NCBI GenBank assembly: GCA_000827495.1
Contig: KN817577.1
Location: 1 to 64,000 of the forward strand
DNA: 64,000 nt
Direction of reading: 5' to 3'
Origin: Hypholoma sublateritium FD-334 SS-4
Taxonomy: Eukaryota; Basidiomycota; Agaricomycetes; Agaricales; Strophariaceae
The translations under genes were made by a program, and so were the position numbers. This document shows, piece by piece, positions 48,612 through 59,555 of this stretch. Every line of letters starts with the position of its first letter. Position 1 is the stretch's first letter. Below the pieces are notes generated by a model. It was given only the letters and a program-made list of their open reading frames with translations, was not told where the DNA came from and ran no database searches.

Positions 48612-48800
48612 GAGAGCGATTATTGCTGAGCAAGTCTCCCAAACCAATGCCTACGGCGATATCATGTAAATTACAACGGAAGAATCCAGTAAGCTCATTC
48701 ATGTTTAGGATTCCAGGGAGCGCATATCCGACTGGTGTAGAATTGCATGGCAGGCAGTCCCAGGAAGAGCCTGGCTGCCCGCGGAGCAATGTTTGAGATG
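48612..48800 (-). pseudogene. Relic of a fourth membrane-protein paralogue (5' part only)
   Basis: On the minus strand TCGGATATGCGCTCCCTGGA (48734-48715 region) matches the VGYVLSGIL exon-1 end of the intact copies. About 70 nt further, TAG|GCATTGGTTTGGGAG and CTTGCTCAGCAATA match the start of exon 2 (AFVWD-FSN). The intron-1 position is preserved, but the donor is lost (TAAACATG instead of GGAGTRYGT) and everything downstream is absent. A 31-bp element lies upstream at 49066-49096. Confidence 0.7.
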
Positions 48801-49065
48801 TCTGCCAATAAACAATCAACAATTCGTTGGCGGGTAGAATGGTTCTCCACTTGGCGGTTGGAGTGGTGTAGGCCTTATTTATTCTATGCATTTCACAGGA
48901 GTTTGTCAGAACTCAAAAAAAAGTTATTTATATGTTGTCGCTGTCAGAGGCGTGGGCGGCTCAAGGGTGGCTAAGGGTGGCCACCACGTTGGCTAGGTGT
49001 TGCCTCTTGCGAATATTCGATATTTTCCGTAAATTTCATCCTGCCATTCCGAGTCGGGGGTCGAT

Positions 49066-49096
49066 CCCAATTTGGTTTCCGCGAACCCAATTTGGG
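49066..49096 (-). repeat. 31-bp element, copy 5 (upstream of the relic paralogue)
   Basis: In minus orientation begins CCCAAATTGGGTTCGCGGAA and ends CCAAATTGGG. Upstream of the decayed copy at 48.6-48.8 kb. Confidence 0.65.
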
Positions 49097-49756
49097 ATGG
49101 GGAAGTAGACGTAAGTATAGAAATGGCCTTTGTACTTTAAAGCTGAAATCGAGTTATATCAAGTACAATATGTAGTAGTCATAATGGAAAGATAAGGATG
49201 TATAGGTGCCGGTCTAGATGCTGCATACAAGGACTCACTAAATGTCTGATCCAACCAATTTTTCGGTATTCTTTGGTATATTGTTGAACCCGGGGAACCC
49301 ACGCGTCTAGCCTAATACCCCGTCCGAAGCAAAGACTCCTAAGCTGATTGGTTGGCGAAGCAATTCGGGGGAAATACAGGTGTAATCGACCTATCTCGAA
49401 TCTTGATCTCTCGAATAATAATAAGTACTTGCTACTGAGTATTGTTCCAGACTCTCATGACTGGTGATGTAGATGATAGGCTACACTCCTATTATCCGTG
49501 GGTGTCTTCTAATTTCTTCCCCAACACAGTAAATTGCGCCGGCTGACCAGAACATATGTATCAGCGATGGTTTACTGCTGTAATCGCTGGGGCCCAGATG
49601 GTCCATGATAATCGCAATGCATCTCTGCACCGTGTGACATTCAACGGAGCCTGACTCATTCATATATTCCACGTCCGGTGAGCTTTATCTGGCATCCCAA
49701 TCCCATTCCAATCCCACCATCCCAATCCTCCGCGCCAGCTTCCTAGCCTCCCAGCC
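49097..49756. other. Intergenic region
   Basis: AT-rich spacer between the last 31-bp element and the small Cys/His gene. A pyrimidine/ATCCCA repeat (ATCCCAATCCCATTCC) lies near 49693-49730. Confidence 0.4.
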
Positions 49757-50181
49757 ATGTGCAGAGAAGAAGTGTAACTCGCCCTTCTTTTCATTTTGTG
49801 ACCCCTGGCGCTTATCCGGTTCTGCTGCTAGGTTCGGGAACTACTTTCGTCCTTGCGGTGTGAGCACCCGCCTAGCTTGAGGCTCCGATTTTCCAATTGA
49901 TGCAGCCTCTAGCACTTCGTGAAAGCCTACTATTCAGGCGAAACCGTCGACTGCAAAAGTAAATACTGCGCCCTGAGCACCTCACATATACATACGGCCC
50001 CTAATTGCGGGTGTCCGAAGGTACACATGAAATACAAATACCTGTGTTATTATGGTGATTCTCACTACCTCGATCATAGAACCTGTCGGATGAACGTCGC
50101 ATTCAAAGCATGTTCCACACCAAGTGCGACGAGTGCAAGGCTGCAGATCCCCCTGTCGTTCGCCGCACTGGAAGAACTTAG
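49757..50181 (+). CDS. Small Cys/His-rich (zinc-finger-like) protein, four exons
   Basis: Exons 49757-49773, 49832-49859, 49913-50020 and 50080-50181 (17, 28, 108, 102 nt) give 255 nt, 84 residues. The first exon ends MCREE-GT at a GTAACT donor. The product reads MCREEVFGNYFRPCGHFVK, then YYSGETVDCKSKYCALSTSH, IHTAPNCGCPK and MFHTKCDECK, i.e. a CGH followed by C-x4-C, C-x-C and C-x2-C. I recall similar short Cys-rich agaricomycete proteins ending in C-x2-C, but there is no named function. Every junction is GT-AG and the exons sum to whole codons. No long single frame reveals it, so it is easily missed. Confidence 0.72.
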
Positions 50182-50572
50182 ATAAACATCATCAGCCATC
50201 TACGCAGAGCTTGAACGTCTCCAGCAGTTAGGGAGATTTAATATTATAAATATACTACGTAGTTATGTATGCCCATCAATGCGTACTTCTGAAAGTTTAA
50301 GACTGTTCAATATTCGAACTTGCAATGTCAGATACATACCTCCAAGGGATCAACAGTAATATGTAAGTGTCCGGTTGCAAATTATTAAAAGGAATGTGGG
50401 TGAAGTAGGGAGATACATGTGGCTCTTGGACACAGAGAAAGAATAATAATAATAAAGCATTTTACAAACCTCTCCGAAGGAATTCCGCAGAAGGGACGGG
50501 GTCAGCCGCAGCGTGTCATATGTGGGAATGTAAGTATAACGAAGCAACGAAGCAAAACGACAAGCGGAAGGA
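50182..50572. other. Convergent intergenic region
   Basis: Between the small Cys/His gene (+) and BSD2-like gene (-) stops. No supported feature. Confidence 0.4.
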
Positions 50573-52023
50573 TCAGATGATCCCCGCCGCTCTCAGGTTC
50601 CGCGTCAGTGCGAGTTCAGACGGGCTCACGGTAACGAGGTTGCCGGACGAGTCGCGCCGGGTCAGGGTTTCGTCGTGTTCCTCGGTCGCGTGATTCTGTT
50701 CAAAGTGGAAGCCGAAAACCTCTTCCAGATTGCGGCGCACACTGCGGTCATGCTGCACTTGAGCAGTTGAGGGAGCTGCAGGGGCTGCAGCTGCCCGCAC
50801 CGACGTTTCCCAGCGCTTGACCCTCCAATATCCGATGATGGAAGAGAGCAGGAGGAACCAGCCTACGAAAAAAGTCAGCAACAAGAAAACATGAATAGCG
50901 GAGAGATGCCGGGGAATTGTGCATGAAGCATGCAACAGATATATGTAGGCATCGGTGGAAAGGCTGGAGAGCATACCTAATGTCATGAACAGGAACGACA
51001 GCCAATCCCTCGATGACGCACTCAGCGGCTCGTTCTGCGTGGGCGTAGCCCCTGCAGGATTCGGTGTGGTTCCAGATCCTCCCCAGCTGGCATCCGAAGG
51101 TATGGCCGATGCATCTTCGTTCGTATTCTCGTCAGTCACAAGTGTACGAGAGTAGAAGCCGTATTGAATGAGTGTCAGTCCGAGCCCGGCGCGGGAGCCG
51201 AATTTAGCGGCATGAGAAGTGTGCAGGAGATAGGTGAGGAGAAAGCCAGCGAACTGGAAGAAGAACGATATGAAGATGTTCAGGCAGAAGATCAAGAAAG
51301 ACCCCGTTGGGAGGTCGTCGATGATTAAGTCGCTGCCATCCAAACCTGCAGGAGCGTGAATTGTCGTTTCCCAGTAGGGTGGGACGGCATCTGCCTGTGC
51401 TTCTAGATAAGTCTAGATGAAATTAGTCACAAATCTGTGTATCGGACGAGCGCTGGACGCACTGGTGGGGTCTCCTTCTGGTTGTCCTCGGGGACTATGT
51501 GCACATCGCCATTTGCCGATAAAATCGTTCTGGGTGCTTGAGGTTTAGCCGTGACATTTGCAAACACGCCATCATTTTCGATGCCGCCGCCTGTTGGCCT
51601 TGCGGAGTGATTTTCCGTGGGGACAGGCTGGTAGTGCGTCGGTAGAATTGCTCCCGCAACTCGCTGGAAAAATGAGCGCCGTGGCTTGGGGATGGCAATA
51701 GGGGCGGTGGGTAAAAAGCCGTTGGAGTTACCCCAGTCGTTCGGCAGTGCGTGTGATGTCGGCGGTGGGGGGGAGCCTGGCGGCGGGAAATCGTACTCGC
51801 GCTCAAAGTCGTATCCTCCCGTAAGAGCCGTTGTCTCTGGCCTTGAGGACGACTCAAGGGGTGCATTAGCAGGCGAGGTAACGTTGTGGGTGAGTGGGGT
51901 AGACTCGTGGTCGCTGTGAACATCGTGCTCGTCGTCATTGTCTAGGTCAAATGCATCCTTCATCTCGCGGCCTGCGTCCGGCGCGGAGCGCGGATTGGAG
52001 AGGGGGAGGTAGCGGGCTGGCAT
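50573..52023 (-). CDS. BSD2: BSD2/NDFIP-like Rsp5 adaptor, three TM segments
   Basis: Three exons (52023-51463, 51412-50977, 50862-50573) total 1287 nt, 428 residues. The cytosolic N-terminus is Pro/Ser-rich. The first splice junction creates PPTY, a PPxY motif for WW domains of the Rsp5/NEDD4 ubiquitin ligase, in the stretch KETPPTYLEAQADAVPPYWE typical of the family. Membrane segments: FLIFCLNIFISFFFQFAGFL, a second around AGLGLTLIQYGFY, and WLSFLFMTLGWFLLLSSIIG, then YWRVKRWE. It ends TRNLRAAGII. Yeast BSD2 sends metal transporters to the vacuole; a Golgi/endosome location is inferred. Confidence 0.87.
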
Positions 52024-52598
52024 GGGAGATGGTCGTCAAAGACCAAGAGTTGAAGACGCCCACTGACAGACGCCATCACTTATATAAGCTCAGATCTTCC
52101 CGTGACTGACACTGCCTGAAGGCACAATCTCCAGGCGATTCCAGGAATTGTCAAGGAGTTATAACCTCCAATATTTCGTCATGCATATGGCACGAGAAAC
52201 CTGCTACAAACCATCATTTTACAAGTACCAGAGATGACTGCCAATATTGTGGATAACGTTAAACTTCTCCTATTGAGGTGTCCAGACTAGGAGTTAACCC
52301 CAAGTTTACCCGCTGTCGACACCATTGCACTGCCATCGCGGCAGTTTGCAACCTCGGGCTTGACAGCAGCGCCGTCAGCTTTTAATAGGGGCGCCTCTCC
52401 TGTTCCGTAGGAAGTAGAACCATGGAACGAGGACCACCGTCTAGCTCGCAATGTCCTTGAGGGAGAATCATAAACAACCCACAGGCAGCGTAACTTGAAG
52501 GCACGAGTGAATATGTATAGAAAACTTGAATGTGATGCTTTCTGACTTACAGTTGTCACGGAAAAAATAAATAGAAAGAATGGAAGATATGGGCCTCA
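52024..52598. other. Intergenic region
   Basis: Between the BSD2-like start and the BUD13 stop, both minus-strand. A 90-codon frame at 52287-52559 has no recognisable content and is probably chance. Confidence 0.4.
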
Positions 52599-53658
52599 TC
52601 ACATATCGTCCACACTCCACTGGTAACTTTCTGTAACCAGCCGTTTCTTCGCATTTTTGCTTTCGAAGAATTTCTTTTCAAAGCCTGTGCCCCTGTCTGT
52701 GGAACGATGAGAAAAGGTCGCGCACTGGTGATACTCAAAAAAGGCGACTCACCCACTCCATCCCATCGGTACCCAGGCTTGATTCCAAACCGATTCGGGG
52801 GTGGTGGAGGCCCTGAGTATTCAGGTTTCCGCGGTCCTTTCGCTCTCTTTTTCTGTGTGGTATGATATAAATGGGTTAATTAAAATTTAACAACCCAGAG
52901 CTTGTATCACTCACGCTTAAGAACGCAGCCGCAGGATCATTCCAGAGCTCTTTCGCCTTGAGGTCCTCGTTCAAATCTTTATCATCGGCATGTCGTGCAA
53001 ACGCAGTCGTCCTGTTCTTCTCCAGCTCCTTTCTCCGCTTCTCGGCCTCCTCCTTCTGCACGAGGCCCTTGCCCCACTCCATCTTCTGTGCCTCCTTCTC
53101 CTCCTGCAGCCGCTTCAGCCGCGCCGCATTTGCGCGCGCCGCCTTCGTATCGATCTTCTTCCCCGACGCGTCGCGGTACACGGTCTCCTGTGCGCGCGCT
53201 ATCTCCTCCGCGGTCAGGTCGTCCGTCGACGTCACATTGTTCTGCGGCATGATCTTCTTCAGCTGGTCCGGGCGCACAAGTCCACCCACGAACGGCGCCG
53301 GAGCGTCGACGACCAACGGCTTCTCGTCCGGTGCGGGACTCTCCTCCTTCACTTTCTGTTCGCCCTCCTGCACGGTGATCCAGCTCGGCTCGGCAGCGGC
53401 GTCGGCGACCTTGCGCTTCTTGAAGCCACGGTCCTTCTCGACGACCGCCTGCGAGAACTCGTCGTCCTCGTCTTCCACCATTGGCGCCTCCCCCCAACCG
53501 CCGTCTTCGTCGCGTATCATCGAGCCGCCCGCCAGTGGTTGCGCGGTCTCCTTCGCTTTTCGCTTCTTCTTCTTCAGCGGCGCCGCTTTTGAGAGAATGG
53601 CTTCGGCCTTCGCGCCTGACATGTACTTCTCTGCAAGGTAAGTCTTGAGATTTGACAT
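52599..53658 (-). CDS. BUD13: BUD13/CWC26, RES-complex pre-mRNA splicing factor
   Basis: Exons 53658-52915, 52852-52753 and 52696-52599 total 942 nt, 313 residues. It starts [20 protein letters not shown]. The middle is Lys/Glu-rich with [13 protein letters not shown], the Bud13 domain start. The C-terminus has the conserved [20 protein letters not shown], joined to [12 protein letters not shown] and SYQWSVDDM. The RES complex (Bud13, Snu17, Pml1) helps splicing and nuclear retention of pre-mRNA. It is divergent from SPC3 across 249 bp. Confidence 0.94.
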
Positions 53659-53907
53659 CTTCGAAATTAGTGTGGTACAAGAAGAAAAGTGGGTATAAGA
53701 TGAGCGACAAGTGCCAGTCAAAGTCACAGTCAGTGATCCAATATGCTCAAACGGGCCTTCGGAAGCATTCAAGGCTGCTGCCAAGCACGACCACACACAT
53801 ACCCCAGCGTGTCCTCGATCGTGTCCAAACCTACAACGTGTCGCGCCCATCCAAGCTCCCTGCAAACAATACCCCTCCCCAGTTCTCGCCTATATCCACC
53901 CTCCACC
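53659..53907. promoter_or_regulatory. 249-bp bidirectional promoter (BUD13 / SPC3)
   Basis: Two housekeeping genes start divergently at 53658 and 53908. No canonical TATA box is seen. Confidence 0.55.
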
Positions 53908-54673
53908 ATGCACAGTATCGTTTCAAGGATAAACAACACCTCGGCGTTTCTGTCGTCATGTCTGATGGCCCTCCTCGCGGCGATCGCCTTGTCATCGTTC
54001 GCATTCACCGCACAACCGCAAGGCGACCTTGCCATCTCGTCGATCAAAGTGTGAGTCGGGAATGAACGGCTGCACGAGAACCCCTTGATTAACCAAAGGG
54101 ATATGCAGTGTGTCTTCCAATGCTCGCCGATACCCTAATAAGAAGCAGGACATGGCATTTGTGCACTTCAATATCACAGCGGGTACGGTGGGCACATCTC
54201 CATTGAGAATTGTTACTAACCTTCTGCAATGGGGAAGACCTGACACCTTTATTCCATTGGAATACTAAACAACTCTTCCTATACCTCGAAGCAGAATACG
54301 CAAATGCGCAAGGGGTACGTTGTACATGGATACAACTTCGCTTTGAACGGTGCAATTAACCTAGTACATCTAGGTGAAGAACGAAGTGGTCATTTGGGAT
54401 CGAATCGTCCGTAGAAAAGAGGACGCATTTATCAAATTTGCGGGCAAGAACAAATATATGTTCCGTGACATTTCTTCCTCCTTCAAGTGCGTTATTTCCA
54501 TACGTTTCGCAAGCCATCATACTTACTTATGCTCTGCAACCTATAGGAACGTGCCACCAGCAAACTATTCATTGAAATACAATGTCATGCCCTACGTCGG
54601 CATGCTAACCACCGGCGAAGCAGCGAGGACGTCAGAGCCTGTCGCATTCCCCCCAACACAATCACGGTTATAG
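53908..54673 (+). CDS. SPC3: Signal peptidase complex subunit 3 (SPC22/23)
   Basis: Five exons (53908-54050, 54109-54182, 54238-54314, 54374-54486, 54547-54673) total 534 nt, 177 residues. It starts MHSIVSRINNTSAFLSSCLM with one N-terminal membrane anchor, followed by NKKQDMAFVHFNITADLTPL, FHWNTKQLFLYLEAEY, NEVVIWDRIVRRKEDA and NYSLKYNVMPYVGML. These are landmarks of SPC22/23, the lumenal subunit of the ER signal peptidase. It converges with an NmrA-like gene, with 125 bp between stops. Confidence 0.94.
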
Positions 54674-54798
54674 ACTCCAATGATATTTATTGATACAGTG
54701 TATTCATTCTAGGTGTCAAAGCTAAGGCTACATTTTTAGTCATACATGGCAATTTGCACGATGACGCGCAGCCATATTCTTCAAAGTTCAAGCCTTCT

Positions 54799-56226
54799 TT
54801 AGGCCTTCCTCGCCTTCGCCAGAGCCTCTACCTCTGGCCTAATACTGGCAAGGAAATCGGCTTTGGTCTTGATAGGTTTCCAACCAATAGCCCTAGAACG
54901 GTTTGCACGCGCGCGTGAATTTGTCCCGAGGTAAGTGCCCTGCGCAGAAAGTCAATTAGATGCTCGCTCTGGTGATTAAAGCGCGAAAACACTCACCCCA
55001 AAGTATTTGTCGGTTTCCTCTTTCGTGAAAGGGGTTGGGTCGGGCGTCGCCGACTGGCCAAGAGCCACCAACGCGTCTCCGATCGCTTTTCCGACCTCGT
55101 ACATATTATGCTCGCCGTTTTCGCCGAAATAGTATCCTTCGCGACCATGTCCTGGCACGGATGGATCCTTTCGGATAGCATCAAAGAGCACGAGGTACAA
55201 ATCGGCAACTGTGAAAATGTCAGAGAGGTTTCGCTACAAAGAAGGGCAGATGTGCACACCGTCGTCAATGTCTACATCAGGCCAGAGGTTTTTGCCTGCG
55301 CCGACCGTTCCTGCTTGGCCACGGTCCAACGCTGCTCGGATAAGCGCTGGGACTTGAATGGAGTGAGGGTTCTGGATTCCCTGGTCAACCAGTACATTTG
55401 AAGCAATGCCGTAAATGGTGCTCGGAAGGATGATATAGCTCTTGAGGTAACCTTGAAGACTTGTTCGGTAAGAATTCTTTTACTCAGGGTGCGTATATTA
55501 CCTTCCTTGTCCGCACGAACGATTTCAAGATCGACGTTGCGGTGCAGTTGTGTGTCTGCAAGAGTCTCAATTTGGTCGGGGTTAGAGTCATCGTAGATAG
55601 TCTCTGTGGCGTAATCTCCTGCAGCATGGTCGGTGAGAACACCTAAGAACATAAATGAGAAATTCAGTCATTTGGTTGGATCTTCCGGTATCATTTCAAC
55701 GTACCAGTTCCGGACTAAATAAATAAACACGAATTAGTTTTGCTTCTTCAATGCAAGTTGATATAACCGTACAGTGTGAATGAGAATAGGAGCTTTCCCA
55801 GTAGCTGCATGACGCTTCTTCAAGCCCTGCAAAGTCGCGATGGCGGCTTCGTAGTTATCAGCGTCTGCCTAGATAAATTTCGGGTTATTAGATCACCTTG
55901 TGCTGTTCTGCAGGCAACAATCGGTACGCACCGTGGCAATGACGACGTCACTGTCTGCTGCCAAAGACTCCATGAGAGGTACGTCTGAGTGAGATCCGAC
56001 CACCGCGTGCACATTGTGCGCCTCCAATTTCTTCGCCTTCTCGGGTGAGCGTACCAAAACAGTGATTTTGAACGTGGAGAAGTCGGGACGCTTCAGGAAT
56101 CGGTCTAAGACTGAGCCTCCGATGTAGCCTAGCGGAATGCACATAGTGAGCTCAGCACCCCGGCTGCCTAGCCGCATTGCACCCACCGGTAACGCCAGTG
56201 ATGAGGATATTGGTCTTCGTAGACAT
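54799..56226 (-). CDS. NmrA-like NAD(P)-binding protein, paralogue A
   Basis: About eight exons from MSTKTNILITGVTG; the Rossmann motif GVTGYIGG is completed across intron 1. Then KITVLVRSPEKAKKLEAHNV, LAADSDVVIATADADNYEAA, ILIHTSGTGVLTDHAAG, YIILPSTIYGIASNVLVDQG, LWPDVDIDDVADLYLVLFD and GREGYYFGENGEHNMYEVGK. It ends GWKPIKTKADFLASIRPE. A 10-nt exon (TCCGGAACTG, near 55712) encodes SGTG. The short-chain-dehydrogenase-like fold lacks a clear Tyr-x3-Lys catalytic pair at the usual site, so it may be a redox sensor or atypical reductase. Roughly 340 residues. Confidence 0.85.
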
Positions 56227-57322
56227 TTTATTTTTCTTCGCTAAGGATCTTGTGGTTACTTTGAGGTGAATTGTCGGCAATGTGGGAATGGAATTGGCTT
56301 TTATGTGTTCCACACATAGTGCAAATTATGACGCAATGTTCGATTCTCGTGGCTAGGTTGTTCAAGGCGAGCGCTTCATAAGCGGGAGATCCTGAATAAT
56401 GAGCTGGGAAACGATTTCAAATCGTAACGAGCCTCCAGACCCTTACTCAGCTGGAGTAAGGACTGAGAAAAGAAGCTAGACATGGCATTGAAAGGCAAGG
56501 CGGCTTGATCACCAAGAAAACGTTACAAAGACGAATAGGGGTGTTGCCGGCCCGGCTTAGTAGTCACCTCTGTCCGTTTGCTCAGGTTTGCTCTCAACGA
56601 CATGCACCCCAACTTCCACCGTGCGCATGAGCCGTCTCGCATTCGACGTACATGCACTCAAAATCTCCGAAAACCCTTTCCACCCGTAGCTTGGCCTTGG
56701 GAAGGGGCACCACACCCAACTGGGACTCCAGGACCGTGAACTCACCTCGAACGAGTCGAATCTCTATCCCTCTCTTCTTTCTCACCCAGGCTACGACGGC
56801 GGTCATGGTGTCAGTGACCACACAACAGCCGTTCTTCGGCCTTCAAGACGCCTTGATCATTCTGAAAATGGAAGATTATGGCAGAGACTCTGTTCTATCG
56901 TCAAGCTCGTCCTCAATTCCATCACCTGGTCGTGTCCTTCTATCGCTGAAACTTTGACTATTATGAATAACGCTATCTACCATTCAATTCTATGTCGGAA
57001 TCAGGTCTCTTTCTCTCTCTCTTTCAAGGTCTCCGATCTGGTCGCGACAGCTGTCTTTCAATGCGCTTCTTGGATAGAGGCAACTGCCTTAGTCATCCTA
57101 TCTATAGACTCAAACCTTCGAGTCAACTGCAACTTTGCCTATAGTATCGCAACCAAATGTCAACTGATATCTTACCAATCGCAAGCCACACTATTCTGAG
57201 GTCTTCTTGCTCCGCCCAAGCTCAACACTTGGTAGTATAAAAGCCGCCTTGAAGCACCCCCGACTGACAACCTCATCCTACTCGACCCATCTAGATATTT
57301 ACTTCTACAGCAACACGCAGCA
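56227..57322. other. 1.1-kb divergent region between NmrA-like paralogues A and B
   Basis: Short frames near 56560-56820 (minus) contain a reading with RLVRGEFTVLESQLG but no recognised protein. A TATA-like AGTATAAAAGC lies near 57233-57243, about 85 bp before paralogue B. Confidence 0.45.
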
Positions 57323-58684
57323 ATGTCCAAAACCACCAACATATTTTTGACTGGCGTTACTGGTAAGAAACCTCCGTTATTCAGAAGGCTATACTAGAGA
57401 TAGTGACGTCATACCCCCATATACGTAGGATACATAGGCGGTTCCGTCCTTCTTCGTTTGCTCGAGCACCCAGATGTTGCCACGTTCAAGTTCACTGCTC
57501 TTGTACGCTCAGAAGAAAAGGTTAAAAAACTGCAAGCCCTCGGCGTAAACGCTGTTCGTGGATCGCTTCAAGACCTAGCCCTGCTAGAAAGTTTGGCCTC
57601 CGAAGCAGATATCGTTATCTCCTTGGTACATATGGGTTTATATCAGGGCGTCACATTTTAAGCGCTAACAATTTTCCTTATTCTTCTAGGCGGACTCGGA
57701 CGATGTCCCAGCTATCAAGGCCATTCTTGCAGGATCACGAAACTATCATGCCAAAAAGGGCTCCGTGCCCGTTCTGATTCAGACTGTAAGAATTACACTG
57801 ATGTGTTACGGATTTTGTCGCTTACTTCAGATTAGTCTGGTACAGGTGTACTCGCAGATGATGCAGCCGGATTTGATCTCCCAGAAACTCAAACATACGA
57901 CGACCTCAATGCTGATCAGATAGAGACTCTTCCTGCCACCCAACAACATAGGCCAGTTGACCTCGAACTAGTTAGCGCAGACAAGCAAGGTAAATCTCAT
58001 TTAAGATCTCCGCTCAATTTCCAGCTCAATTTGATAACAGGATATGTTAAGACTTACATCGTCTTACCCTCTATGATATACGGGGTTCCTCGGGGTATCC
58101 TGGTCGAACAGGGCATCCAAAACCCATACGCGATTCTTATCCCATCACTCGTGCGCGGCTCCGTGGCCCGTGGAAGGGCCGGCATGGTCGGCCCAGGGCT
58201 GAATTTTTGGCCCAATGTCCATGTCGACGATGGTATGTCGCCACTCGGTCCACTGTGGGTAACATGCTGATACTCCTCGAACAGTGGCTGACCTGTACCT
58301 CATACTGTTCAATAAAATTCGGCAGTCTCCAGAGAGCGTAGCACATGGACGGGAAGGCTATTATTTCGTCGAGAATGGAAAACACAACTTCATACAGGTT
58401 GGAAAGGCTATCGGAGAAGCGATGGTCCTCCTTGGAAAGTCCACAGACTCCGAGCCTTCTACTTTCACGGACGAGGAAATAAATAAATATTTTGATGTAG
58501 GTGACTCCCCTTTTCCACATGAAAACAACAATTCTCATGCTTTTTACAGGGATCCAGACTCTGGGGTAGCAATTCCCGTTGCATTGCAAATCGCTCGCGT
58601 TCAATTGGCTGGAAGCCCACTCATACCTCTCTCGATATGTTGGCAAGCGTTCTTCCTGATGTGCAGAGATTGTCTTCGGAGTGA
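57323..58684 (+). CDS. NmrA-like NAD(P)-binding protein, paralogue B
   Basis: Starts MSKTTNIFLTGVTG; GVTGYIGG is again split by intron 1. Continues VATFKFTALVRSEEKVKKLQ, LASEADIVISLADSDDV, VLIQTSGTGVLADDAAG, YIVLPSMIYGVPRGILVEQG, FWPNVHVDDVADLYLILFNK, GREGYYFVENGKHNFIQVGK and RSIGWKPTHTSLDMLASV, ending LSSE. Intron positions match paralogue A. Complete and apparently functional; enzymatic role unknown. Head-to-head with A and tandem with C. Confidence 0.86.
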
Positions 58685-59555
58685 ACTGCCCTGAAAAACG
58701 ACGGATTCTTCTTGGTCAATGACCATAGGTTTATTCCCTTCCGTGCGAGAAATCTCCGGTTTTCTTCAATATGCTGTGTACATTACTTACTAGATCAAAC
58801 CACGTTTTGGTATATCCATGTTCCTCGGCGATAGAAATTCATCCAGCAAAAGCATATTGTCAAGATTCTGTTAAATCTTTCGTAATCCTTCCTGTGTCAA
58901 CTTTTGCTGACAAGTTATTGCAGTACGCAACAGTCTCGGCAACTCCGAGTACGTTGAGTCAACGTTGAGTATCCGCCGAGTGACCCAGCCTAGTGATGAA
59001 AGTATTGTCTTCGTGATTTTTTGTGCTATCTGGCCAAATGATATTGTGCTAATCACTTATCGTGGCCGTCAATACCCGCTTCTTGAACAACCCAGATACT
59101 TCCACCTGTAAATTTGCCATGAATATCGGGCCAATATCGGGCTCAACACTTTCTGCCGCCCTTTGATAAATTGTGGTGCGTTGTGCTCAAGTCACTGCAA
59201 TTATGTGACCCTTCTGCGTAAAATTTAGCAAGACATCATTTACATGGCGAGAATCACTGAATCAGATAGGACAAGTTGAGGAAACCCGAGGCTATCCCCG
59301 AGGCACGCAAGAATCAGGCAGGCCAAAGCGGCAGCAATATCAAAATCGTCTTACGTCACGAGCGTCGGAAGCACGCCCTTGCTGACTCGAGTCACTGTTT
59401 CCCGCCGTGTACGTAGGTGTTTCGGTTAACGTTAATTCACTGCGCACAGAAAGGTATAAAACTGTCAACGCCTTCAATGCCCTCTTCTGAAGATATAACA
59501 TCTTGGCTTCCTTATGTTCAGTTCCACAGGCTCTTGGTCCATTAAAGACTTGACG
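58685..59555. other. Intergenic region between NmrA-like paralogues B and C
   Basis: No supported gene. A TATA-like GTATAAAACTG lies near 59453-59463, about 95 bp before paralogue C. Confidence 0.45.

Noticed and set aside
52958..53641. Plus-strand frames of 200-227 codons
   Set aside because: They are antisense shadows of BUD13 exon 1.
56557..56821. Possible coding exon in the NmrA A-B spacer
   Set aside because: Readings on both strands are similarly open, start and splice context are unclear, and no family is recognised.
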